A DNA stretch of 64,000 bases from Hermatobates lingyangjiaoensis (GCA_026182355.1 JAPFBL010000049.1:2622501-2686500); one strand, 5' to 3'. Shown: positions 11,001 to 26,999, counted from the stretch's first letter. Translations and numbers: made by a program. Notes: generated by a model not told the origin, from the sequence alone.

Positions 11001-14000
11001 CTGATACTTTTAAAATAATTACTCACTCATCCAAAGGAGAGGAGAATTTTGCAGCAGAGTGAAAAATACTTTAGAGTTGAAATAGTAAAAAAGAAGCTAT
11101 ACTAAACAGTGCACTAACAGAAGTTGAGGAACCATCAAAAGAATTCAAGGCCTAAAGAGTGGTACTCTTCAACAAAATAAAAACTGAACAAAAATAAAGA
11201 AATAATAAAAATCACTTTTCCGGGACTTTTGAATTTGAATACGACGGAATACACCGTTTTATCAAGATGAAAAGTAAATTGACTTATTACTAAACTATTT
11301 ATTTTAATAGGATTTTCTGTTAATCTAGGAATATTTAGAAGTCAAATCTTGGGAAATTCTAAAAACATGAGCGGTAACCTTGTTTAGACTACATCTGAAA
11401 ATGCATTCATAACTTTAGAAAGATTTAATAATGCTCAAAATGATAACGAATAAATTTGGTCAATAATTCTCCTAGCAGGAATAATTCTAAAATAGAAGTA
11501 TTGAATAGAACAAACACAGTGCATACTCAGTTATAATCTATTTAATTAGATTATTGAAAATCTAAACACTTTTAGATTAAAAACTTGAATAATATCACAA
11601 CATACTAAAAAGAAAATAGAAGCCAAAATGGTAAAGTAGAGTATGGTCATATTATTATAATACTCTCGTAAAAAAAAATCATTTCTATAGCAAAAAAGAT
11701 GTGGCTAGGGGAATGGTGAATTAAAGTATAAAGAAAGAGATTGAAAGGATAAAAATTGGATTTTCAACTTGAGTTTTTTTTTACTAAATGACAAGTTGAT
11801 TAGTTTTGCAATTGTAAGTAGAATTCATGAATACCGGTATAATTCATTACTAATGTTTAATTGTCATTATTACATGTAATCGATTATTACTCAATCGTAC
11901 AGCGAGATAGACAGTTTCTTGCGTAATTATATTAGCTTCTGACATATGCCTGGCTTGGGAAATGTCATTCGAGTCCTAGATTTCACCTAAATATAAATGC
12001 TACTCTTTTGGAAAAGAAAGACTGATCTTTAAATCAGTAACATTCTTAGTGACTGAATGGTAAAGTCTGGTCAATCACAACAAACCTTATCAAATAATGA
12101 AAATGGGTTAATCAAATAAAGGAAAGTAAAGTACTAAAACAGAAGTATTAAGGACAAAAAAGATTTACGGGAATGAAAAAATTGGTAAAAAAAAGGAACT
12201 CCATAAGCCAATCATGAGCCAGATGTCTACTCTCACTAATGGTTCAATGTCATCCTAACGTCTTTTTTCTTACGATAGGGTAAAACTTCAATGGATTTCA
12301 CTGTACTGCTGATGACATTTAACACCAACAGGATTATGCTTCCTTAGAAGTAACGTCCCCATACTATCACGCTTCTAAAAAAAATTACCAAACCACTCTA
12401 CATAATATCTCTCCTGATGAGCACAAATATATGATCTATAAGAACATCAGTCGTTAAATCCTTAACTGGAATTTGGTACGAAACTCCTTCTCTTTGCCTT
12501 GATGGCTAATTTTTTAACGGTTGATAGGGTCGCTATGAGCTATGAACGCTCCTGTTATTTTTATAAAGGAAGAACTTATAGGACACATATTTTCCTAACT
12601 ATCAAAAAGTCCAATTTGGTATAACGGTTATTACATTAATAATTTCATTATAATTTTTATGTATTACAATTAGGTTGTTTTAACAGTAAAAGGGAGCAAA
12701 AAAAGGTAGAAATGTTGGTATCCCCCTTCCTCAGTTCTTGTCTACGAGCTACCTCAAAAGTCTATTTTGAAACATCATTAGAAGAATGAAGGTTGGTTCA
12801 GTTTTTTAACCTTATGGAGCCACTTGCTATTTAGGTATTACTATTGGCTGGAGTTTGGCTAAAAAGAGGACCCATTAGTAGAAGGAATGGGCAATTTGTA
12901 AATTCCTTGAAGGGTTTTCAGTCCGGTCTACACTATTCTCTATTGGGTATTTTGAGAGCTGGCAAAAAAATTGTAACATCTTATCAAAGCTTGCCATCAG
13001 TATATTAATTGGCATATGTATTTTCATTACCATTTTCCATCATTTGAAAGCGCTGGCAACTCTGTTCCATATTAACATAATAAATATTATAAAAGTAAAC
13101 TAACAAAAACCAAGTGAGCCTAAATAGTCATAAGCTACTGGAATCTTCGCTTCAAGAAACCAATGTCTACCTACCAATACACTTTCAACCTGAGGAACTG
13201 TGAGCCCACAACATATATTCATATAACCACTAATCTATCATGGAAACTTATGAAGCACCTTCCAGTTCGCGACCCCAAAAAACATACAACAGAGAAGCAT
13301 GCCCCGTCAGATGTTGGAAAAAGGGAACAGGATTACCAGTACCTTCCAATTATGGAAGTCTTGTTAATGTTGCAAAAATAGCACACTGTGAAACTCAGTA
13401 GTTGTCTCATACTTACTGTTATAAAATAAAAAATATTGTAAATATTAACAACATTAAAATTTGTCAGAAAAAATTCTAAGGAAATTACGCTGTGTCAAAA
13501 AGCAAAACTACAAATACAAAAATTATAAAATTAATAAATGTCCAGTCAAAATTATAAAAGCACAGTTATAAATTAATTAAATAATATATTCAACATATCG
13601 TTTCCTTTGGAAAATTAGTTAATGGTAATATGCCGTTAATCGCTGTCTAAATACACGTTCAATGCATTAAAATGTTAAATGGAAATTACATTATCTTTAC
13701 AATAAAATATATTAACAAACTGCAAACATTGACTGGTAAAGTTGAAATTAATGATTACAATTGTCATGGAGAGTGTATTAATTAGAAAGCATATTATTTT
13801 TAATAACGAAATATTAAAGCGTAACCAAACAAAAAAAATATAAAATTTAACAATTACAACAAGATAGACATTTTGTACATATAACCCTATAATATTAATA
13901 AGTTAATAACAATAATAATTAACAAAATAATAATGTTGCCTATTATACAAATGGCAAAAAACATGCAAAATAACTTATATTACAACACATAAATATATAA

Positions 14001-17000
14001 ATTTACAAAATCACTTAATAAATAAATCATTTTCACCTCCTCTCACAAAATAGAAATACAGTGGCACCTCACAAGGCGAATAGAATTCGGTCCATGATTA
14101 ATTAGTTATACTAAATGCGCGTTTTGCGAAACAACGGAAGTTTGATTATTCCGTTTAAACTTCTAAAATAATCATTAAAAAATAAAAAACGAAAATGCTA
14201 AATTTAAATAAAGTGGAATAAATAGGAAAGAAGGGTTAAATAATGTTTAAATAAATAAAAATGTATAAAGTACATCATAAAACACACTCATAAAAAATTA
14301 AGTCAGAAAAGTGATACTACCTGCATATTACTTGACCATGCCACTCGTGGATAAGGCACGAGGTAGAGCAAGCAACGAAAGTTACTCTCTGTGATTACCC
14401 TCCATGAGATCTGAGCTTTAGGGTAAAAATCACCCGTACAATTGGAAATTAACAGTAGATCGCAAATGGTTACCGAAAGTTTATAAATATATCGAATCTA
14501 AATACTAATTTTTATAAATATATTCGCCTTGTGAGCACTATTGAATACGAAACATACTAGAAGAGTCCTAACAAATTAATTACAAAGGTAATGTTCTAAA
14601 GAGCTTACAAATCACTTTACTTACAACACATTTCTAAAATAATCAGGGAAAAAATAGTAAACATACTCTGAACAAACTCATAAAACAAAAAGTTTCATTT
14701 GAATTTAAAAAAATATACTTCCATTACAAAAATAGCATAAAAGCAATTAAGAACCCCAAACACATATCAATTCTCTTTCCTTAGTTACCTATATTACACT
14801 ACGAGCACTTATATAAGAAATCAATAACACTCCAATGTAATCACGGTTTAGACAAAAGTATCCACTTTTGAAGGAGAAAGATATATTAAAGAATGTAATA
14901 TAAAAAATGATCTTTAATTTAATTTGGAACATGGAATACTTTATTCCTTTTATTTCATATCAAATAAAAATTTAATCACAAAATACTAAATATAATTTAT
15001 ATATTAATTATTCAATTTGCAAGAAGTGAAAAAGAGCTCAGAAACTTAAACGCCATTTGATTTAAAAGGATAAGTTAAAAATATCTCCTTGGGTGTTGTA
15101 TGGTAAAGAAAAAAAAATAGCTGCAATGCTATTAGAAATAAAATAAATTAATTCACAGGTGAAGTGAAAACAAAGTAATATCTAAATATCTTCCATTTGA
15201 CGATTTCCTATAAAATATCACGAAATGTCAACAATACTATCTCCATTTATTCTTTCTTACATACTCCACTTATAAATTTGAATTCGAAAAGCTCTTAGTA
15301 AAGTATCTTCATATTTACCATTATTATTTTTTAATTAATTGTAAACTATTAGTTTCTTGATCAAAGTTATATAAATGTCACATTCGTATAAATTATCATA
15401 ACTATTTTAACAAGATGTGATTGGTAAAAAAAAAATTGGTTTCAAAAATTATATCAAAAGATTATGTGCATGAATTAGAATATCAGGAAACAATGCTATG
15501 AATATTCTAATAATAATAGCTTTAAAATATTTATTTTGGATTAAAACTTCTACAGTTTTTGTATCAGTATCCTTATCAAATGTTAAGGATTGTAAGTTAA
15601 GCATTGTAAAACAAAATTTGTATTAAATTTTCCTCAGAAGAGTTAGAGGAGTTGTAAGAGTAAAAGGTTGGACACCATTGGAAAGAAGGTCATCAACTAG
15701 AAAGAATATCGGTTACTCTTAAAATACAACTGCTGCACTTTCACCAGAAACAATTCGTTATATTTTAAACTGTCTACTTTTAATTCAAAAGCAATATTCC
15801 ATAAAGAGGACCGTATATACTAAAGAAGATATCGATCACTTCGAATAGGGGTTCCTAACGTAGTGCACAGAAACTAAGGGGGGCCAACGAGGAAGAAACA
15901 ATAACTTGGAATCCACGCAAAACGTATATACATACCTATATCAACATAGATAGCTCTAAGCATCAAATCTTGATAACGAAAAATATATAGCAATTAGAAT
16001 GTACAAAAATTAATATTCAAAAATCAGATACTACATGGTTTTCACTAGTTTATCATGTGACCAAATATTAAAGGGATACATAACTCTTAAGTTAACAAAA
16101 TAAATGAAAATTAAATAAAATTCCCTTTTTTTTATTTATTTCTTTAAAAATTGTAAATTGTTAATAAGAAAATGTTTTATACCTGAATAAAGAAGATGTT
16201 TGCATTTGAATTCCTGTTACCAATGAAATGAAAGTATTACATTGTCAGATATTTAATTAAATTGTAGCTAAATATTATATTTAGAAAATTTACACAAGCA
16301 TACCGGGTTGAATATTATAGGCGTCAACAGATCTTAACAGCTCTTAAGGGGTGGAAAACAATCAATTAAAGGGTGGATGGAACCCCTGACTTAGACAAGG
16401 TTGTGGCCTGGATAGTGAACGGGTGAAGAGCATTCAGCATCCAAGAAATATCATTATTACAAATAGTAGGAATTAACCACCCTATTGCGGTCCGTATATA
16501 CATAATTCTTAAATTTTCGACCACTATCTCCATAGAAATTAAAAATTCTTTAGATTTTCTTGGTCAGTGGAATGAAAATCTTTAATTTCGACGCTTCGTT
16601 AAATTTATTTGACATCTTCAGGACTAAAAACAATTCAAAGGATAATTAAGAAATGTTATGCAACCATTAAAAACAAAACAAAGCAGCTTTATTTTTAAAC
16701 AGTAAGAATTAATGATTCCTTCCTGTAATTGCTGTTACATTACAAAAGCAAACAAAATTGATTGCACAATAGCCCACAAAAATAGAAAAATGTCATTTTC
16801 TCAAAACTAAAAGTTCCATACCAGATGGCAACAAAAGTAATGTAGTTTATCTGTCAGGTGTAAGTACTGTGAAAAAACATATATAGCACAAAAAACTAAA
16901 CAATATTTAAAAAGTAGAGTTGTAATAAGAATGACATCAAAATAAAAAAATGTTTTGTGCATTAGCTGAACATTCGACTAACTTAGGGCATAAACTTCAC

Positions 17001-20000
17001 TTTGAATACACAAAAATATTAGAACAAGAAGCACATCTTAAACAAAGAAAAATTAAAAAAGTGATATATATATATATTTAAAAAAATGTTTTCAATAAGA
17101 GAATCAACATACCCCATCCGAAAGGAATATATTTAAAACACTTAATAATCGTATCATTTGTTAAAACCTTAATAACCTTCTTATAATCTTACGTATAACA
17201 TCGACGAATTATGTTTTCTGATTTTTAGTTCAGTAGATTTATTGAAACTATTGTCATAGAGTTTAAAAAACTTTTCTCTGAATTATCTTTGGTTTCATTA
17301 ATAGAAATTATGTATTTTATAAAGTAATAACAACTGCAGGAAGGTAATTATTAATTCTTGCTGTATAAAAAAAGAATTTTTTTTATGACTCCAGAACATT
17401 TCTGGTTGGATCATTTGTATTATTTTTAGCCCTGAAATTGGCAAATAAATTCGAAAAATCGTCTGAATTAATGTAAACTGTTTTCATTTCAATGACCAAG
17501 AAAACTTGAAGAACTTTTCAATTGATGTATATATAAAACATTTCAACTGATAACAATTCAAAAGTCACTCTGAGGGCTTCAGAAGAAGCTCTTATTAGTC
17601 TTTTGGAGGGTAGATCTGCTCTTGGGCTTAACCTCAATCGTTGATTATTTCTTTTATTTATTTTAATTTCTTTGTTTACTTACTTATTTTTATTTTTGTT
17701 TGGATTTTTTACTTGTGCTAATAGTTTTTGTTTTCATTTGTTATAATTTATTTGGCTTTTATTTCTTTATCTATTCTTGCCTCCCATCCCATCTTTGTTT
17801 TATCTATCCCTATCAAACACTCCATGTTTGAGTGTTTCTTCAAGACCACCGGCCGTAGTTCGTCGTAGTTACAGTGAAAGTGCAGCCAACGTTACTAACG
17901 TTCATGGTGACCATGATGTTGGCATCGGGGATACTTAAACAGATACCAGATTCCAACACCCCCTGGCCACCTTAAGGCTTCTGAAGAAGCATATATCAGT
18001 CTACTGAGTACTAGAATAACTCCTGGTATAAATCTCAAATGTTAGTTCACTTTTTTTATTATTTTTATAATTCCATGTAAAATTATTTACCTCTATTATT
18101 TAGCTTTTTGATTTCAGTTTCTGTTTTTTTTATTTTTTACCCTTTCAATTGTTATATTTTTTTCACTTGTTTTATTTCAGTTAATATTATTATCCATTCC
18201 ATTCTATTTACGTTCTTTAATTTAATATTAGGTTATTTTATTTGTTGTTACTTCATGTTGACAGCACTTTTACTGCAACTACGCCGAAGCGATTCCTCAG
18301 TATGGTTTCGCTCCTTCATTGAATCACCATCTCCTCGGCTAATGACAATTCATCCAAATATCGAAGTAAGTTTTTCTTTTTGGGTTTGATTTATTTAGTT
18401 TTATTTTAGTTATATATAAACTAAAATAGTAAAATTATATATATTTTAGTCATATATATTACTATTCACATCACCAACTAAAGTGGGTTAAAGTGAATTC
18501 ATGCGTGCATAACGAATGAAATGCAACAAAAAGAAATAAAATTTTACTTCGAAGTTTGTTGACCTTAATGTTAAAGGAACTTTCATTTATCAGAAGTCCT
18601 AGTGAGAAGTATAAGAAGTACTAAGTACTTAGAAAAATTTAAACATCAACTTTTTCAGATCTACGATCTGTTAAATCCCTCTAACAAAATATAACATCAA
18701 CGGGTGGATTAAACATCCTGTTTCAGATTAATGTTGTTCCTAGTAGAGTTAGTAAATACTATTTTTATTTCGCAAAAGATTCATCGTTATATCTTTTACT
18801 AAAAATTAAATTTAGAAGACACCAATAAATCGAAATCAAAAGAATTTCAAAGTAGACCAAACTAAGGACAAGACAAGAATAAATAAACAAGAAAATTAAA
18901 ATTATGGACACGTGTTAGTACGTAACACGTTACAACAGTGAAATAATAAAGATACACATTCATATTTCAAATTAAACATTTACTTCGATAATTTCACAGA
19001 AAACTTATAAAAAAAACTATCATTTCAACTTCTACTGATCAAACTAATAGAATCAACAAGACATTAAAGGTAAAGCGGCAAAAATTAGTGTATGTTGGAA
19101 CAGTTTGAATTATAATACAAAATATGGAATCAAATATTGATCGAAATAATTTAATACTTCTACATTATGTACATTTCGATGTAAACAAAAGCACAGTAAA
19201 CTAGTACAAACTAGTTCCAAATAGATATTAAGAATACAATCTTGATTGGAGAATATTCTGTTATAAATTTAGTTAAAACTGCATACGAAATAAATTCAAT
19301 ATATTTACATTTATGCACATTTCGATTAAAATACAGAGTACTAGAATGAATAACTAATAACTAACTTTAAATGGAAATTTAGGTTCTATCCTGGTTTAGA
19401 GAATATCGTGTAATAACTAAGGCTACAGTCGCAATAAAATAAAAAGATTCTTAACACTTTCGTTTTCTATTACAAAAAGCTGAATGCCAAAGTTTAGTGT
19501 AAACGCTCGAAAGCTCAATACTCTATTAAAGCGGATTAGTAAAAGCTGAATTTCAACTAAAGAGAAATTTAAGAAATCAAAAATTTAAATTTAATAAGCA
19601 AAAATAAACAGAATTATACTCAAATTACCCATCCCAGAACTTAGATAAAATTAACAATGACTACAATCCTTGGATAATAATTCAAAGTATTATTGCTTTA
19701 CTATTTTAACAACCGTATTTTATTTAGTTACTAAAAAAAATAACTAGTTTGAGAAAGTTAAATGATATTGAAAATAAGAAATATTGAAACCATGGATAGC
19801 TCAAAACACAGTCAGGACTTAAAAAATCATTAAGGGATTAAACTCCAAACATTAGGATCTTTCCATGTCAAATCAATCAAAATATTTAATATTCAGGAAC
19901 CATTCTTTCTAATAAATTAGAACAGACTTTTATAATTGTTTACCGTATTGGGTTTTCATATAATTAATGTCCAAAAAATGTAAAAATAGATATTTGATTG

Positions 20001-23000
20001 AAGTTAACCCCATAATTACATAATTTGATGCAAATAATTATGCAGGTTATAATCTATATTACACTACTTTATGCAGTTCTTAAAAAATGATTTTTTCAAT
20101 AAAAAAAGTATACATTTTTTCAGATAATCAGTTTCTAAAATCATACACTTTAAATCCTAAAAATTATAGAAGGATCTCAATTGGTCGAAAAGTTACAACA
20201 AAGTTAACGAATAACAGTGGTAAAGGTTTCAGTTTTTTTAAGAAACAATTCTAGTAGTAACTTTTATTTGTTTTTCTTTCAGGTAATGTCAATTGAACGA
20301 CTCAGTTATTCATTACATGTAATTCTTTTAATGAAGCTGAAATTGATTAATATAAAAATTCTTTGTAATGTGATGTTTTGCTTTATAAACGAACTTCTCA
20401 AAGTGAGAGTGTCATAATTTCTGAGAGATTAAATTTGACGACGTTATTAGTTGAAAATATAATACTTTCAATAGAACTATGCAACTGATTTAAGTTGCGA
20501 TATATATAAATAACATATATATGTACATATAAGGTTTCTATCAGTTGTCTGAGGCAGATGTATGATTGGTTGGGTTAGTGACTAATCAATACGAATAGAG
20601 TTTTTGTAAGTCTAAGTGAACTAATTGTAGTTATGCGGCCGTTCAAAAGGAACCAGTTACTCGCTACCCTGTGAAGCGTCCGTTGTTTTGCCAATGGAGA
20701 CTCCGCAGAGTAGCGACTAACTGGGTCCTTTTCTACGGTATTCGATGCGTGTGTACCTATCCTTATCAGAGAAAACGGAAAGAACCAAACATAATAACGA
20801 AAACCTTGCAACGATAGGTATCTTAGCCATTAATCCTAAAAGGGGGGTCATTTTGTGGGGTAACATGTAGCTCACCTCCCGAGATCCACCTTGTGCAGTT
20901 CACAGGGATTGTCTCGAATTCCTCATCTACAGGGAAGCAATTAGTCCCTCGTGATGTGGTGAAAGGCCTCCACGTTAAAAAACATCAAACTGCTTTGCTT
21001 TATTACGGTTTGGTCAAAAGGCTAGGGAACGTGAATAAAACACACGTCTATAACAGGTAGTGTTTAATTCAAATACTGAAGATTGGAGGTTCAAATCTTG
21101 GCCACAAACTTAGACTTTTCATATGGTTGATAAAAAACCTTGAACATGCCGTACGATGACATAAATATGTCGTTCCTAATACTATACAATGTCAGGTACT
21201 CGTTAAAGATCTTTTCCCTAAAAACCTTTAGTAAGGTAATATTTAGGATTCCCGATGTTCAAACTAGCCGGAAAGTTAGGGCACAACTAAAATATGTACC
21301 AAATAACAAATGAGAGACTCTTTCCACCCCTAGAATAGCTCTAAAGGGGAAACCATGTAAGTACGAGCATTGACAAGAAAAACCAGTTATCCTAAAACTG
21401 TACCCCTTGCACCAAAGGGAAACTTAGTTACTCAAAATAGATATCAAAATAGTCATGAACAAATATAAATTTAACTTCCACTGAAAATAAGTATAAATTA
21501 TAAAGTAGCATAATTATGTGAAACAGTACAAGTAACTTATCCAAGAACTAATTAGTAACTCATTGAGTTCTTTCTTTACAGTAAATAAATCAGTAATTAA
21601 ATAGTACTTTGGGCATGCTTCACATTACTTTTGCAAAATCATTAATCAACAAGTCTATGTTGGATTGAGTCAGAATATCTGTTATCAGTAAACCTTTTAC
21701 TCATCTTGATACATGGAGAGAGAGTAAACAAATGTACCCCTCATTTATCCTATGACAAGTAGTAATTGTGTATTTTTTATCTTACATAAGTTAAAAGTAG
21801 CAATGAAGCTAAACAGATAATTTGCCTATTTGAAACAGTAAGAAATCATGATTGCTGTCCATACAATTCTGATAATTTTTACGCTACTTGATAATTTAAA
21901 ATATTGAAAGCTTACAAAAACTTCATAAATTATAAAATGCCTTAAAACAACTATATTAAAAATGTAAACGGATATTTTTTCTCTACTTAGTTTTGTTTTA
22001 CCATTATCAGTTTTACGTCAAACTAAACAAAAACTTAAACCTTACGCAGTTGACTTTGAAGTAGAAGTCAAACAACTGTCTGCGCATTGGGGAAAATTCA
22101 AGATTGAAGAATCAAACCCAATACAAAAAGTAATGGTAATCCAATTAATTAATTGAAAATTAAGGATACTTAAACAGAACTAGGACATTGTAGAATAATA
22201 TTTAAGCATATAGGTTAAATTTTAATCAAATCTAGCCTGCAACGGATGGATTCTTCAATTCTCAAATTAATTAGGTAATTAAAAATTCATCAAATTTAAA
22301 AATATTTTTTAAATTAAAATTATAATTAATAATTTGTAATTAAAGATTAATGAAAACCCAATGAGGTAAAAAAACTATAAAAACACTAATCCACATTTAT
22401 GTCATTAGGGAAAATGATTCCTGAAAGATTGATCAGGTTAAGTGACTTGTTGATTTGGCACAGAATAACACATTACATATTAGTTTCAATTTCAGTTTTA
22501 TAAGCCTTTACACTCATACCTTCGTAAATTTGTAAAACATTCCTACCTTTATATATGGTACACTCTGTTCAGAGCCGATTTGCTTGTTCACCTCTTGAAC
22601 GAGGCCTGTGATAGCTGTCAAAACTGAGCAAAAAAAATATCAAGGTCAACTGATTTTCTAATAAAGTATTACATTTAAAGGAATATGCATATAAATTCAC
22701 GAAAGTTTGTTTCATAAATAATCTAGTGTAACAATAAGAAATTTGAGAAATGCAATCATGCAACCAACTCTCCTGAATAACTAAATAGACTTGAAAGTAA
22801 ATCCTATGCAAACGTAATTAAAAAAAATAGTTGGCAAGGAAATTAAACGGATCCCTTATAATATTATTCAATCAATTTTTGGCGATCATTTAAAATATTT
22901 TCACTCAACAGGAGAAAGGAACAACTTTCTTCAGGCAACAGTGAATAAAAAAAACATCTACTATAATAAGTACAGTTATGGTATTCAATTCATATAAATT

Positions 23001-26000
23001 GATTTATTACTTTCAATCTAAGATACCCTTAAAAAATTTAAAAAAAAAATCATTACAAAATTTTTCAAAATTATTTAAAGATTCCTAAAAATTCGAGGAC
23101 ATAAAGAAACATATGTTTGATTCAACCAATACAAGAATTACAAGTTAACTAGGAAAAAATTAATACATAAGTATAAGTTACACGTATCAGTAATAGTCTA
23201 TATATTGGTATAATTAACTAAAATAAATAATGAACACAACACATAAACACAATTATACAAATTTTCGAATAACTAAATGTTTAAAACCAATACACTGTTT
23301 ACATTGTGAACAATTTTACATAGCTATAAACACAGTGAACGATTCTGTAAATTTTCTGAATAATAGTAAATTGCTTTAAGAAATCGAATAAATCATAAGA
23401 GCAATGGGAACAGAAATGAATTTCACAGTTCAAAAAACTGAAGTTGAATGTTTTTCGAATAAACTAAATCATAGTTGGATTATTTTATTAATTCTACATA
23501 ATGTACTACACTTAAACTTAACTAGGACATTATAAGATAATATTTCAGCATATAGGTTAAATTTTAATCAAATCTAGCTTGCATTGAATTCTCCTATTCT
23601 AAATTTTATTACATTTGTTCTGAGAATTTACTTCAACTACAACAAAAGACCAATGTTACTCAATTTCTGTATTTTGGTAAGGAGCTGGTATTGAACAAGA
23701 ATGGACGTTCGTTTCTATAGTATTAAATATGAATGTTTAATACATTCATCCTAATCCTAATCCCTTAGTCATAAGTATTTCTTCCACAGATATCCCTGAA
23801 AACCTATAACAAAATCTCAAGAAGATAAGGACCAAGTGACCTGTTGGAGTGAAATTGATCTATTGTTTTTCTTATCTCTCTTACGTTTCTATCTTGTTTT
23901 ACTACTGAACCACTCGTCATGAAGTATAACCATTAAATTATTTCCATCCTCCTATTTCCTTGTAATCACATCTATTCACTTTATTCCTAGTAATTTGATG
24001 ATAGTTTTACCGCCAAAAATATCCTTTGTCAACTCATAACTTTTTGTATATTCATAACTGCAAAATTTATCTGGATCAATATTAATTAATTTAATTAAAT
24101 GAAATTATTAAGCAACAAAAAAGTACTGCTTGATAAGGTAAATGCTCCTAAAAAGCAATTTTCACTATCAGAAATGTAACAAGAGAGGTGCATGAGGAGC
24201 TTCTATACAGGAAAAGTTTCGCTGGAATAGTTAAATAAATTAAACTAATACCACACTTAAACTAGTGGTCAAGTGCTATCAGAGGATCTATGAATAGTGA
24301 AGGAATTTCACTATTTTCACTTTTAATAACATGCGCTCCATCAGATTTAATTCAAGTAGCAACAAACTACATATGTGGGAAGGCAGTCAAAGATAGTCAC
24401 CCACTTCGTTTAAGATTCATGGAGGGGAGTAACATTAATCAAATCTATTCTAATAAGCTATACTAACTGAATGCATCAGTCCTCCCTTTTATAAATAATA
24501 GCAGCATATATTTCATTTCCCTATTTGTCAAGCGATCAACATATATTCACAATCCAATTAAGATACAACGGAAAAGCAATCAAACTCATTCAAAAAGTAT
24601 ATTATTGTGTCACAAAAAGGTAGTTTTATTATGTTAAAAAATCATTGAATATCCATAAAATAACATTTATACTACTTAAAGTGAACAATGTTACACTTTA
24701 GAAAAGGTGAGTTCGATTACTGTAATGACTTCCAGTTGAGTTGTTAACAGTACTCCAGAATATTTTTTACTAAATTATTCACATTAGGATAACCAATATT
24801 TAATATCTACTACAAAGATATGATAGTAAGGGCAATTAATAGGATGGAGAGGAAAACAGCTTAATCGAGTGTTCAGAATAGAGTCATGAAGCACTACGAA
24901 GAAGCCGATGGCGGATATATCGGTTAAAAAAAACATGAGATGTTGAATTATATTTCACCAATTTCCAAAATACGGCTTGCAGGAGGAATCATAATCTAAT
25001 GACTATGACTATGATATAAAGGAAAAGGATAACATTATAACAGATTAAAATATAATAACAATATAAGAAAACCAAAACCAATCAGTAAATACTCGTAAAT
25101 CAAAGCAACCTAAAATGGTAAGCTATTTTGTAATCGAGTATCAAAACAAAGAAAGATACAGAAGCAGCATAAAAGTATACATAGATTCAATTCTGACCAA
25201 TATATATATATATATAAACTTATTAATATTAATTAACATTGTTAATTAATAATTAACTTATGTTAATTATTGAAGATATTGAAGGTTATTCTTAAAGATG
25301 GACAACGAACGAAACTGGTTAATCAACCAGTTAGACCAGGTCTAAAATGAATCATGGTTCTGTCACGCTTCCAGATTCAAATAAAACAAGTTAAATAAAC
25401 AAATAAAAACAAATTAATATTAATTACATTGGTTAAAACCCAACTGTTGGGTTTTTGACTCTGACGTAGACCGCTTGTTCGGTTGAAAGATCTTAGTCTT
25501 GTTTTCCCATTTCATATTGTGGTTTGATCATTGATTGTTATTTCACGTGTTTATGTGAAATCTTCTTATATTTATATAGATATACAGGAATATATATCAG
25601 AGAAATATGTAAGAAGTTGGTGTCTAAATGACTCCAAACTTCTCTCACCAGTAGAGTCCAACCAGTTACATGGAGTTCATGCATTATTACAATATTCTTG
25701 GTTAAGCCATATGTAGCTCGAAAAGCTTAATTCCTATCAGTAAACATAAGTCAGATCCTATTGAACACACCAACGAACGCAATTTACAATTTCTTTATGT
25801 GCTTGTTCAGCAGTTAGAACATCAGTTCTCAACCAAGAAACGAACCTTGGATTTTGCTTAAACGGTTCTATTGAGAGGTCTGAAAGGTATAAGGAGACTA
25901 CAATATCAGTCTATATAAGAAGAGCCCTTGAGTATTCGAGAAACTGAAAAAATATACACGAAAAACTCAAAGGTCTACTCAGGTTCTTGTATAAAATGGA

Positions 26001-26493
26001 TACTTAAGCTAAAATGTTAAAAAAGTCATAAAATGATAAATAAACAGTTGGTATTTATTAAATTATAATAATATTACTGAGCCTTTACAAACTTTCAAAA
26101 CAAGCAGAATGAGAAAGCCATAACAAACATTGTTTCTATCAATATCAAACCAATTAACGATTGTGACAATATTAAACTAACACTTTTTTATAAAAGTGCA
26201 GTCTCCAAACCTGCAATTGAGAAATCGTCCAGGAAAAGATAAAGCAGAGAAAATGGTAACTATATAAATAAACGAGTAAAATAAACGGTCTACCAGGGCA
26301 ACTCTCAAATTTCATAAAAAGAACTGGCACAATTCGATTCTAAATTGAGTTCTGTCAGATCCTCCCCGTAATTAGAAGTAGAAGTGGCCCACTCATTGCC
26401 TGACCTCCAACCTTCTATTCCTCATAACATAGAGAGTGAACACATAGAAGTTGTGTCTATCTTTCTTTGCGCTTTTTCTGTGTAATTGTAATT

Positions 26494-26531
<38 letters not shown>

Positions 26532-26999
26532 ACCAATTAAATGAAACGATTCCACGAACTAAATAAACTGTCTCAGGAGAAAAGACAGAGGGACACCAAG
26601 TACACCAGAGACGCAACGGCAGGTAACTGATAATGCAACTACGCTTGCCCCCCCCCCCCCCTCTTGAAGTAACGAAGCAAAGATTTGAAAATGAAATAGC
26701 TAAGGAGTATAACGTTTGTAAAAGTATGTAACAAAAGAATTCGGAGAAAAATAAAATACAATAAAAGAATTTACATATATATATAACATCAAACCACAAT
26801 AAGAAATTGGAAAACAAGACTAAGATCTTTCAACCGTAACAAGCGGTCTTCGTAAGAGTCAAAAACCCAACTGAAACACTAGATGCAGAAAACATCTGGT
26901 GAGGGGTTGAGAAGAGTGGTAGAGAAGATCTTAGTCTTGTTTTCCCATTTCTTATTGTGGTTTGATCATTGATTGTTATTTCACGTGTTTATGTATATT

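Noticed and set aside
13163..13381. 72-codon plus-strand frame
   Set aside because: No recognisable family and no splice or promoter context.
21010..21105. tRNA-like box A (TGGTCAAAAGG) and box B (GGTTCAAATCT)
   Set aside because: The spacing is about 80 bases, and neither a proper T-stem nor an acceptor stem can be drawn.
26422..26817. 131-codon minus-strand open frame
   Set aside because: It spans a (TA)n run, a poly-C tract and a family A element; no protein family is visible.
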